6,376 nucleotides of DNA from Rhodothermales bacterium (GCA_030833605.1 JAURGV010000142.1:1-6376); one strand, 5' to 3'. Positions 1 through 6,376 are shown, numbered from the stretch's first letter. Notes: generated by a model from the letters alone, not told the origin. Translations and numbers: made by a program.

Positions 1-2399
1 TATCACAACGATTTACTTTAGTATGCCTTTTGCTTGGTGCTTTGGCTTGGGGGACACCAATTGGTGTACTGGGGCAAGTGGTCGTTGAAGGGTCGGTTGT
101 TGACGGTTCCACCAAAGAACCCTTGCCTGGGGCTTCTGTTCAAATTAAAGGCACTTATTCCGGTTCGATTACCAACGGAAACGGGTTGTTTACGCTTAAA
201 ACGGGAAGTCTCCCGGTGACCCTGATTGTGCGGTTTATTGGGTATCAATCTGCCGAATTAGAAATACAGTCCGCTGCTCAAATTCCGATTTCCATCGCCC
301 TTGCGCCTTCCACATTAAAACTTCCGGAACTAACCATAACCGGCGAAGACCCTGCGATTCGCATCATGCGCAGAGTCATTGAAGAAAAACAGAAATGGAG
401 AAAAGAGCTCCACACCTATTCTGTTTTAGCTTATAACCGGTTTAGGATGGAAAACGATAGTGGCATCGTTTCGATTTGGGAGAGTGGCACCAAAGCTTTT
501 TGGGATGAAAATAGGGGCATTCGGGAAGTGTCTTTGTGGCAGCAGAAAACACAAAACATGGAAATAGACGATTTGCTACCTGCGGCCATGTTCGTTGTAA
601 ATCTCTATGACGATGATATTGAAGTAGCAGGACATACCCTCATGGGCGTTACTCATCCCAAGGCGCTGTCCTTTTACGATTTTTCGTTAACCAGTATTTC
701 CTCCCGCGACAATTCAGAGGTGTACATCATTTCGGCGAAGCCGAAGCTCAAAACATCAGCGGGTTTTGTTGGCCAAATCGCCATATTAGATGAGAAATAT
801 GCATTGATATCGGCCGAACTGACACCAGGGGCTGCCTTTCTTTTCCCGCCCCCGGTTAATAGCATTGACATTCAGTATGCACAGCAGTTTTCTAGTTTCG
901 GCGGTGACTTTTGGTTGCCGGTCGATTTTAAGGCCGATATGGACGTTCAAATTGGGTTTGGCGGGTTGCTGGAGTTTCCAAAGTTCAAAATTCGACAGCT
1001 GTCGAGCTTAACGGACTTTGAAGTAAATGTCGTTCTTCCCGATTCCTTATACGCTCAGCGAAACGTAGTAGTGCGGGATACGGTGCTCTCCAAAGTTACG
1101 GTTAGACCTCCGGATGCCGTTCAGATCCCGTTAACCGCAGAAGAAGCGATTGCCTATACCGAAATTGATTCTACGATGACGTTGGAGAAGGCGTATGAGC
1201 CAACCGGGATTTTAGCCAGGTTTGTCAAAACAAGTATCAATGATGACGACAAGGGAAATAGAAATAGAAACCGAGGGGGAAAGGGTGCGGGAAGAGATAA
1301 TGCATCCGGTTTTTCGTTTCGGTCATCCCACCGTCCAGCAATTTGGATCAATCGCGTGGAAGGGTATCATTTTCGACTAAAGACCGATTTGGAGCCGAAT
1401 AGAGCCTGGACCATTAGAAATACGCTCGGTTATTCGAGCGCCCAAAAAAAGGTAGGATGGGAAGTTGGGGTGGAACGCCAAGCGAAGGTTACCCTGGGTT
1501 TAAAGTACACGGACCTGATAAAGACCCAACTCGAGCCAAGGCTCAGAAGCCAGCTGTTTACGTCAGGGCCCTTAGTAGTCGGCCAACCCGATTACTATGA
1601 TTACTATAGCAACAAAGGATTCGCCGTCTCTGTAACCAAGCAATGGATGCGTCGAAATCGTCTGGTTTCCTCAATCACCTATGCAAGCGAATCGCATAAC
1701 CCGTTGGTGCAGAGGCAGTTCGGCAGCTTCGTTGGGATGGATTTTGAAGTTCGGCCGAATCAAAGCATCTCAAAAGGAAGTCTTCAATATGTCAAATTAG
1801 AACTCAAAGGCGAGCGTGATTCGCTTCCGATTCCGATAGGACCTCAGCGTCAATGGAAAGTCAACTTTGAACAAAGTCTGGCAGGAAGTATTACCGATTC
1901 CGGTCAGTATTCGCGGCTAGAGGCAGAAGTTCAATGGCGATTCGACTCCTTTTTCTCTCGGAGATTGCTACCCAATTCACTGGATGTCCGATTGGTTGGC
2001 GGGCGTATTTGGGGGGATCACATACCGAATCAAAAACTGGGATACATAGATGGGTTGACCTTATTCTCCCTTTTTGGGGGCATAAAAACACTCTCTACGC
2101 GCCCCTATGTTGGCGATACCTGGGGCTTACTGGCATGGGAGCACACGTTTAGAACGGTGCCTTTTGAAGTGATTGGGTTTGACTGGGCCGTACAAAAACA
2201 TTTGAATGTTTTGGTACATGGTGCACACGGAAAAGCCACAAACCAATCTAGTACTGCCTCTGTTAAAAACTCCGAGAACGTCCACCATGAAATGGGTGTG
2301 TCGCTGTCTGGGTTGTTTTCGCTTTTCCGGTTGGATGCCACGTGGAGATTGGACCAACCTGATTTTAGATGGGGCATATCCGTAGCAAGAATATTCTAG
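1..2399 (+). CDS. DUF5686 family outer-membrane protein with carboxypeptidase-regulatory-like domain (5' partial)
   Basis: The frame is open from base 3 to the TAG at 2397-2399 (about 798 residues), with no stop before the window edge. The TTG at base 30 lies inside a hydrophobic stretch (bases 12-65, FTLVCLLLGALAWG) that reads as the core of a signal peptide, so the true start lies a few codons upstream of the window. Cleavage near VLG-Q (about base 74) is plausible. Bases 78-300 encode a carboxypeptidase-D regulatory-like beta-sandwich (G-V-V-D-G-S-T then PLPGASVQIKGT, NGLFTL, FIGYQ), as found at the N-terminus of many Bacteroidota exported proteins. From base 348 (DPAIRIMRRVIEEKQKW) the sequence resembles DUF5686. 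A basic Asn/Arg/Gly-rich linker (1239-1301) precedes a C-terminal half rich in alternating beta-strand patterns, ending in Phe (ARIF) as outer-membrane barrels do. Outer-membrane location is inferred. The molecular function of the family is not known to me. The gene converges on the sulfurtransferase gene, and its stop codon lies in the 10-bp array. Confidence 0.88.
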   Translation, partial: SQRFTLVCLLLGALAWGTPIGVLGQVVVEGSVVDGSTKEPLPGASVQIKGTYSGSITNGNGLFTLKTGSLPVTLIVRFIGYQSAELEIQSAAQIPISIALAPSTLKLPELTITGEDPAIRIMRRVIEEKQKWRKELHTYSVLAYNRFRMENDSGIVSIWESGTKAFWDENRGIREVSLWQQKTQNMEIDDLLPAAMFVVNLYDDDIEVAGHTLMGVTHPKALSFYDFSLTSISSRDNSEVYIISAKPKLKTSAGFVGQIAILDEKYALISAELTPGAAFLFPPPVNSIDIQYAQQFSSFGGDFWLPVDFKADMDVQIGFGGLLEFPKFKIRQLSSLTDFEVNVVLPDSLYAQRNVVVRDTVLSKVTVRPPDAVQIPLTAEEAIAYTEIDSTMTLEKAYEPTGILARFVKTSINDDDKGNRNRNRGGKGAGRDNASGFSFRSSHRPAIWINRVEGYHFRLKTDLEPNRAWTIRNTLGYSSAQKKVGWEVGVERQAKVTLGLKYTDLIKTQLEPRLRSQLFTSGPLVVGQPDYYDYYSNKGFAVSVTKQWMRRNRLVSSITYASESHNPLVQRQFGSFVGMDFEVRPNQSISKGSLQYVKLELKGERDSLPIPIGPQRQWKVNFEQSLAGSITDSGQYSRLEAEVQWRFDSFFSRRLLPNSLDVRLVGGRIWGDHIPNQKLGYIDGLTLFSLFGGIKTLSTRPYVGDTWGLLAWEHTFRTVPFEVIGFDWAVQKHLNVLVHGAHGKATNQSSTASVKNSENVHHEMGVSLSGLFSLFRLDATWRLDQPDFRWGISVARIF

Positions 2400-2460
2400 C
2401 CCTGATTGCCCTGTTTAGCCCTATTCAGCCCTGTTTAGCCCTGTTTATCCTGGTTTATCC
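2392..2460. repeat. Degenerate 10-bp tandem array, about seven units
   Basis: Read on the plus strand, the consensus unit is CTGTTTAGCC. The units are TATTCTAGCC (2392-2401), CTGATTGCC (2402-2410, one base short), CTGTTTAGCC (2411-2420), CTATTCAGCC (2421-2430), CTGTTTAGCC (2431-2440), CTGTTTATCC (2441-2450) and TGGTTTATCC (2451-2460). The outer units are the most diverged. The array fills the 35-base gap between two convergent genes and reaches into both. It holds the TAG stop of the DUF5686 gene (2397-2399) and the TAA stop of the sulfurtransferase gene (2435-2437), and it encodes the last eight sulfurtransferase residues (WINQDKQG). No spacer structure is present, so it is not CRISPR, and no hairpin of terminator type is visible in it. 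Confidence 0.85.
2400..2441 (-). other. Potential G-quadruplex motif (five GGG runs)
   Basis: On the minus strand, GGG runs lie at 2439-2441, 2429-2431, 2419-2421, 2409-2411 and 2400-2402, separated by 7, 7, 7 and 6 bases. Any four consecutive runs satisfy the usual G3-N1-7 folding rule, at the long-loop end where stability is modest. The G-rich strand is the sense strand of the sulfurtransferase gene, so the motif would appear in its mRNA around and after the stop codon. The pattern is seen directly. Folding, or a role in 3'-end formation between the convergent genes, is inference. Confidence 0.5.
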
Positions 2461-3409
2461 AACCGCTCCAAGAAGCCGCATATAAACCGGGCATCGGGAA
2501 TCCTGCGATTTGAGTGGCAAGGATGTTTTGGCAGGCTGTTACACCCGATCCGCAATAAAAAACAGGGGACGAATCGAGGGAGAACACGCCTTCAAAACGC
2601 TTTTTCAACAATTCTGGGGGCAAGAAATACCCTGCTTCATCCACATTTTCGGTCCACGGGATGTTTAACGCGCCGGGAATATGTCCCGCAATGGGATCGA
2701 TGGTTTCATTAAGTCCCATATAGCGGTCGTGGGTCCTTGAGTCCACTAAAACGAGGTCGCTTTTGCGGTTAACAACATGAGACGTTGACAGATGGGGAAA
2801 GCGAGGCGGGCCATCGGTGCCGTCTAACCCGCTTGGCAGGTCTAAATAGGATTTAGTGTCCGAGTCAAGTCCGGATATCCTGTTCCTGGTGCTATTTCGC
2901 GATTGAATCAAATGAGGATCACCCTCTTTAGTCCAGGCATTCCAGCCACCGTTCAGCACAAATACAGTTTCAAATCCAAGCGCCTTGAGCATCCACCATA
3001 GACGAGAGGCATACGCGCCGCCCGATTGATCGTAAGCAACCACCACCGAATCCGTTGAAACCCCCAATCTGGCCATTCGAGAAAGAAACGTGGATGCATC
3101 CGGAAGGGGATGCCTTCCTCCTTTGCCGGAGCCAATGGGCCCGGACAAATCCGTCGCTAAATCTAAATAAATAGCCCCGGGAATATGGTTCGAATCATAT
3201 TCGCGCCGCCCTTGCGAGACATCAGTCAGGTAAAAACGACAGTCAAAGAAAATGATCTCTTCCTGGGTTAGCCACTGATTTAGCTCAGAGATGTCGATGA
3301 TTGGATGTGAAGATCTTGAAACTGAGATTCGGTTATCCACAATAGCTTTTGATTGAACGGTTTGACTCGTAGCTTCATAATTCCGACCAAGATACAACCT
3401 TCGCCCCAT
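2435..3409 (-). CDS. Two-domain rhodanese-like sulfurtransferase (thiosulfate/3-mercaptopyruvate type)
   Basis: The product has 324 residues. Enzymes of this family move sulfane sulfur from thiosulfate or 3-mercaptopyruvate to an acceptor such as cyanide or a thiol, through a cysteine persulfide, usually in the cytoplasm; no signal peptide is seen here. The N-terminal, non-catalytic rhodanese domain covers about residues 36-160 (HIPGA at 75-79; the typical SRLWWMLKALGF and LNGGWNAW segments at 135-159). The catalytic domain covers about 217-318 (VDSRTHDRY, GHIPGALNIPW at 242-252). The active-site loop is C286-G-S-G-V-T-A, which matches the 3-mercaptopyruvate sulfurtransferase loop rather than the CRKGVT of classic thiosulfate enzymes. 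R229 fits a substrate-binding Arg, but the second Arg I expect in SseA-like enzymes appears to be missing. The substrate is therefore left open. The ATG at 3409 has an AAAGGGG nine bases upstream, but about 33 residues before the first domain look unconserved; a GTG at 3340 would give 301 residues, closer to the usual size. The last eight residues come from the tandem array. Confidence 0.92.
   Translation of the reverse strand: MGRRLYLGRNYEATSQTVQSKAIVDNRISVSRSSHPIIDISELNQWLTQEEIIFFDCRFYLTDVSQGRREYDSNHIPGAIYLDLATDLSGPIGSGKGGRHPLPDASTFLSRMARLGVSTDSVVVAYDQSGGAYASRLWWMLKALGFETVFVLNGGWNAWTKEGDPHLIQSRNSTRNRISGLDSDTKSYLDLPSGLDGTDGPPRFPHLSTSHVVNRKSDLVLVDSRTHDRYMGLNETIDPIAGHIPGALNIPWTENVDEAGYFLPPELLKKRFEGVFSLDSSPVFYCGSGVTACQNILATQIAGFPMPGLYAASWSGWINQDKQG
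3353..3381 (+). promoter_or_regulatory. Candidate promoter for mutS
   Basis: TTGAAC (3353-3358) and CATAAT (3376-3381) are separated by exactly 17 bases and match the general -35/-10 consensus well. The start would fall near 3388, leaving a leader of about 40 bases before the mutS ATG. If the sulfurtransferase starts at 3409, this promoter lies inside its coding sequence; if it starts at the GTG at 3340, the promoter is intergenic. A caution is that the main sigma factor of Bacteroidota prefers a TAnnTTTG -10 element, which I do not find here. Confidence 0.35.
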
Positions 3410-3430
3410 TCACATTCGCCCCTTTCACAT
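3401..3430. repeat. 15-bp tandem duplication spanning both divergent start codons
   Basis: TCGCCCCATTCACAT (3401-3415) is followed directly by TCGCCCCTTTCACAT (3416-3430), 14 of 15 bases identical. The single difference (A at 3408, T at 3423) is what creates the minus-strand ATG used as the sulfurtransferase start. In the other copy the same place reads AAAGGGG on the minus strand, a ribosome-binding-like sequence. The last two bases of the second copy are the first two bases of the mutS ATG (3429-3431). No third copy is seen on either side. Confidence 0.85.
3419..3425 (-). promoter_or_regulatory. Possible ribosome binding site for the sulfurtransferase start at 3409
   Basis: The minus strand reads AAAGGGG here, nine bases before the ATG at 3409. 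It is the only Shine-Dalgarno-like sequence before any start in the window and the main support for that start. It lies in one copy of the 15-bp duplication, so the match could be accidental. Confidence 0.35.
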
Positions 3431-6092
3431 GCCCACACCGGCTTCACCCGTCGCGATAAAAGGACTTACTCCGTTGGTGAGGCAATACAACGCGGTAAAG
3501 GAACGGCATCCAGGTACCGTTTTGTTGTTCCGGATGGGGGATTTTTATGAAACGTTTGGCTCAGATGCGGAAGAAGTACACGCTGTTCTAGGAATAACCT
3601 TAACCAAACGATCAAATGGGTCAGCTTCTGAAGTCAGTTTGGCTGGTTTTCCCTATCACTCCTTAGACACCTATCTCCCCAAACTCGTTCAAGCTGGATT
3701 TCGGGTTGCCATTTGTGAGCAATTGGAAGAGCCCACCAAGGGTAAAAAAATCGTTGATCGAGATGTCGTCGAGATTGTGACCCCTGGCGTGATTGTGCGC
3801 TCTGAACTTTTGGATCCTAAGCGATCCACTTATATCGCCTCCGTATGCGCATTGAAAAAGGGCAGCGGTCAGCGCGCAGAGGTTGCTTATGGGATCGCAT
3901 TCGCCGATGCCTCAACAGGAGAGTTTAAAGTTACTGAAGTGGCTAGTACGGGTCTTGAAACAGCCTTAAGGGCCATTGGTCCGGCGGAGATTGTTTGTCT
4001 TAAAAGCGACCGGGCGCTTTTGGAAGGATTAGGATGGGAAAGAAATGTTTTAAGTCCGGTTGACGATTGGGTATTTGGTAGTGAATATGCGAAATCGGTG
4101 CTTTTGGAGCATTTTGAGGTGCATTCACTCAAAGGATTTGGAGTTGATCATCTAGAGGCCGGGATCTTTGCCGCAGGGGGACTCCTTCATTACCTCCAAG
4201 AAACGCAAAAAGGTAAACTACCTCATGTCCGAAAAATTGAGGCGCATAATGGGAGCGACTTCATGTCGTTGGACCATCAAACCCTTCGGAATTTAGAGTT
4301 AGTCTCCAGTTCAGGACCCAAAGAAGGTTCGCTCATCTCACTTCTCGATGTAACCAGGACTCCAATGGGGGCCAGGCTTTTGAGAAACTGGTTAGTTCGT
4401 CCGCTAAAAAATCTCGCTTCCATTATTAGCCGCCAGGTGGTGGTCGATGGATTTGTCTCTTCTCGATTGATTCGTGACGAAATAAGGTCCCATTTCGCCT
4501 CTTTCGGTGATCTGGAGAGGATTGCTGCTCGAATTTGTACAGGTAGAGTATCACCGCGTGACCTCGGAGCCCTCCGAAATTCATGCACCCTCATTCCAGA
4601 GATTAAACAGATACTGGACAGCTCGGGTATCGAAAGTTTAACCCGCATAGCCGAAAATATTAGGCCAACAGAAGAGTTATTTAGTGGCCTAGACACTGCG
4701 TTGAATGATGAATTACCCGCCTCGGTAAAGGATGGGGGGCTTTTTAGAGCTGGTTTTTCGGACGAACTCGACGAACTCCGCGGGTTGGCCACTGGAGGGA
4801 AGAAGTGGCTCAAGGACCTAAAGGAAGCCGAAGTGGCTCGGACAGGAATCAGTTCCTTGAAAATCGGTTTCAACAAGGTATTTGGGTACTATTTAGAGGT
4901 TACCCACGCGCACAAAGACAAAGTGCCGTCGAATTATATTCGCAAGCAGACGCTAGTCGGAGCAGAGCGCTACATAACTCCGGAGCTCAAAGAGTACGAG
5001 GAGAAAATCCTTGGGGCTGAAGAAAAGCGACTCGCGCTTGAAGCCCAGTTGTTTGAGCGATTGAAAGAATGGCTGGTGCCCTTTTCGGAAGATATTTTCA
5101 GCAATTCGGATGAACTGGCCAAAGTAGACGTATTAAGCTCGCTAGCTGAAGTTGCGGTCAAAAATAAGTTCATCAAGCCTCTATTACATGACGGGCTTGA
5201 TCTTGAAATTGAAGACGGCCGACATCCGGTTGTTGAGCGCGTCCTTCCAATCGGACAACCATTTGTGCCCAATTCCGTGACGATGAGCACCGATAAGGAG
5301 CAAATTCTGATTATTACAGGCCCGAATATGGCCGGAAAGAGTGTAATACTCCGGCAAGTTGGACTCATTGTGTTGTTGGCTCAAATGGGAGGGTTTGTGC
5401 CTGCTAAACGAGCTCGGATTGGATTAGTAGATCGGATTTTCACGCGGGTTGGTGCGTCGGATAATCTTGCTGCTGGCGAGAGCACCTTCTTGGTGGAGAT
5501 GAATGAAACGGCCAATATTCTTAACAACGCCACGGAGCGCTCGTTGGTATTACTGGACGAAGTTGGCCGCGGCACGAGCACGTTTGATGGGCTTTCCATC
5601 GCCTGGGCCTTGGTCGAGTTTTTGCACGGAACGCCGAATGTGGCAGCAAGAACCATGTTTGCAACGCATTACCACGAGTTAAATGAGCTTGAAAGTCGGT
5701 TAGAACGGGTGCGTAACTACCGAATATTGGTTCAGGAGCACAACGGGAAAATTGTATTTCTTCGAAAAATGGTGCGGGGGGGAGCTGATCATTCCTACGG
5801 CATTGAAGTGGCACGAATGGCCGGTTTGCCGGGTACGCTTCTAGATAGATCAAGGCAAATTCTTACCCAACTGGAAAATCAGGCGTTGGAAGTGAAATCA
5901 TCCAATGAAAAGGTCTCTATGGCGCATCCAGAGCATTTTTCCCAACCTCAAATGTCCTTGTTTCAAGCACCCATTGATCCTAAGTTAGAAGAAATAGGAG
6001 CGCTATTAGCGGCCTTAAATCCCGAGGAAATGACGCCAATAGACGCACTATTACTGTTATCGAGACTGCATCAAAAAGTAAACGAATCATGA
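3429..6092 (+). CDS. mutS: DNA mismatch repair protein MutS
   Basis: The product has 887 residues, in the normal range for MutS1 (E. coli about 853). It binds mispaired or looped bases as a dimer clamp and, with ATP, recruits MutL. The mismatch-binding domain (about 12-125) carries F39-Y-E41 in GDFYETF, the Phe-x-Glu that stacks on and hydrogen-bonds the mispair. This separates it from MutS2, which lacks the domain. The connector domain follows (about 135-265), then core levers (from about 275) with the clamp segment near 475-535 (FGYYLEVTHAH). The ATPase has Walker A GPNMAGKS at 631-638, the signature loop GASDNLAAGEST at 675-686, Walker B LLDE with D710-E711, and the H-loop THYHE with H747. 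Q841-M-S-L-F845 matches a beta-clamp-binding motif. The last 40 residues (NPEEMTPIDALLLLSRL) resemble the C-terminal tetramer helix unit. The ATG at 3429 has no clear Shine-Dalgarno but fits the family N-terminus. The gene is intact, and the 3' end overlaps the next gene by four bases. Confidence 0.98.
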   Translation: MPTPASPVAIKGLTPLVRQYNAVKERHPGTVLLFRMGDFYETFGSDAEEVHAVLGITLTKRSNGSASEVSLAGFPYHSLDTYLPKLVQAGFRVAICEQLEEPTKGKKIVDRDVVEIVTPGVIVRSELLDPKRSTYIASVCALKKGSGQRAEVAYGIAFADASTGEFKVTEVASTGLETALRAIGPAEIVCLKSDRALLEGLGWERNVLSPVDDWVFGSEYAKSVLLEHFEVHSLKGFGVDHLEAGIFAAGGLLHYLQETQKGKLPHVRKIEAHNGSDFMSLDHQTLRNLELVSSSGPKEGSLISLLDVTRTPMGARLLRNWLVRPLKNLASIISRQVVVDGFVSSRLIRDEIRSHFASFGDLERIAARICTGRVSPRDLGALRNSCTLIPEIKQILDSSGIESLTRIAENIRPTEELFSGLDTALNDELPASVKDGGLFRAGFSDELDELRGLATGGKKWLKDLKEAEVARTGISSLKIGFNKVFGYYLEVTHAHKDKVPSNYIRKQTLVGAERYITPELKEYEEKILGAEEKRLALEAQLFERLKEWLVPFSEDIFSNSDELAKVDVLSSLAEVAVKNKFIKPLLHDGLDLEIEDGRHPVVERVLPIGQPFVPNSVTMSTDKEQILIITGPNMAGKSVILRQVGLIVLLAQMGGFVPAKRARIGLVDRIFTRVGASDNLAAGESTFLVEMNETANILNNATERSLVLLDEVGRGTSTFDGLSIAWALVEFLHGTPNVAARTMFATHYHELNELESRLERVRNYRILVQEHNGKIVFLRKMVRGGADHSYGIEVARMAGLPGTLLDRSRQILTQLENQALEVKSSNEKVSMAHPEHFSQPQMSLFQAPIDPKLEEIGALLAALNPEEMTPIDALLLLSRLHQKVNES

Positions 6093-6376
6093 TTCATTCC
6101 TTCATCGGTGTATCTCCGTCCGTAGGGGATTCGAATTTCGTCGCGGATTCAGCATCTGTCATAGGAGATGTAGTCCTTGGGACGGACTCGAGCGTGTGGT
6201 TCAACGCTACCGTCCGGGGAGACGTGCACCGTATTCGCGTCGGAGAACGGTCCAATATTCAGGATAATGCCGTGGTCCATGTGACCCATAAAACAGCTCC
6301 AACAACCATCGGGGATGGGGTTACGGTTGGGCATTCAGCAATCATTCACGGCTGTACCATACAGGACAATGTGCTA
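6089..6376 (+). CDS. Gamma-class carbonic anhydrase-like hexapeptide-repeat protein (3' partial)
   Basis: Ninety-six codons are visible and the frame runs off the window; family members are usually about 170-175 residues, so a little over half is present. The protein is a left-handed beta-helix built on hexapeptide turns (VIGDVVLGTDSSVWFNATVR; TIGDGVTVGHSAIIHGC), forming trimers with metal at subunit interfaces. The residues expected for metal and active site are in place: R43 and D45, Q58-D59, H64 in NAVVHVTH, and H82 and H87 in GHSAIIHGC, with the usual five-residue spacing. The acidic-loop Glu that follows RGD in the archaeal enzyme Cam is Val46 here, as in many YrdA/PaaY-like bacterial proteins, so carbonic anhydrase activity is not assured. 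The ATG shares bases with the mutS TGA (ATGA, 6089-6092), and the upstream sequence is A-rich without a Shine-Dalgarno, suggesting translation coupled to mutS. No signal peptide is seen, so it is probably cytoplasmic. Confidence 0.93.
   Translation, partial: MIHSFIGVSPSVGDSNFVADSASVIGDVVLGTDSSVWFNATVRGDVHRIRVGERSNIQDNAVVHVTHKTAPTTIGDGVTVGHSAIIHGCTIQDNVL

Noticed and set aside
1251..1292. G-rich stretch as a second G-quadruplex
   Set aside because: Only three G runs are close together (GGGGG, GGG, GGG); the fourth is more than 15 bases away, outside the usual loop limit.
2105..2377. Overlapping minus-strand frames of 76-90 codons at the end of the DUF5686 gene
   Set aside because: They are antisense to the barrel coding region, have no start signal of note, and resemble no family; they are shadows of the plus-strand gene.
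2392..2460. Possible CRISPR array or intrinsic terminator between the convergent genes
   Set aside because: The units are 10 bp, directly abutting and without unique spacers, so not CRISPR. No inverted repeat followed by a T run is present on either strand.
3410..3560. A promoter for the sulfurtransferase on the minus strand
   Set aside because: I searched for -35/-10 pairs and for the Bacteroidota TAnnTTTG element in this stretch and found nothing convincing.
4277..4876. Open 199-codon frame on the minus strand inside mutS
   Set aside because: It lies wholly antisense to well-conserved MutS core sequence, is Ser/Arg/Pro-rich in the way complement-strand frames are, and shows no recognisable domain.
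6149..6334. Minus-strand 61-codon frame near the window end
   Set aside because: It is antisense to the gamma-carbonic anhydrase-like gene, whose hexapeptide turns and metal-binding histidines are clear on the plus strand.

Overview
The window looks like a piece of chromosome from a member of the Bacteroidota. The best marker is the first gene, a DUF5686-type outer-membrane protein with an N-terminal carboxypeptidase-regulatory-like domain, an arrangement known essentially from that phylum. The weak or absent Shine-Dalgarno sequences before most starts fit too. Base composition is just under 50% GC by eye, and all genes use the standard code. I cannot place it below phylum level. No mobile element, CRISPR array, tRNA, rRNA or defence-like gene is visible, and coding density is very high.

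Layout. Bases 1-2399 (+) hold the DUF5686 protein, cut at its 5' end by the window edge. It converges on a two-domain rhodanese-type sulfurtransferase at 2435-3409 (-). The 35-base gap between them lies inside a degenerate 10-bp tandem array (about 2392-2460). The array contains both stop codons and encodes the last eight residues of the sulfurtransferase. On the minus strand it carries five evenly spaced GGG runs, a G-quadruplex-type pattern. The sulfurtransferase is divergent from mutS (3429-6092, +), with only 19 bases between the two start codons. That gap is part of a 15-bp tandem duplication (3401-3430) which supplies or touches both start codons. mutS overlaps by four bases (ATGA) a gamma-class carbonic anhydrase-like gene (6089 to the window end, +), which is cut at its 3' end.

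How the genes relate. mutS and the gamma-carbonic anhydrase gene are probably co-transcribed and translationally coupled, although mismatch repair and a hexapeptide-repeat metalloprotein have no known functional link. The DUF5686 and sulfurtransferase genes are separate convergent units. I see four ordinary, conserved genes and no undescribed multi-gene system. The points worth a second look are the two short tandem repeats that bracket the sulfurtransferase gene, the quadruplex pattern in one of them, and the uncertain start of the sulfurtransferase.
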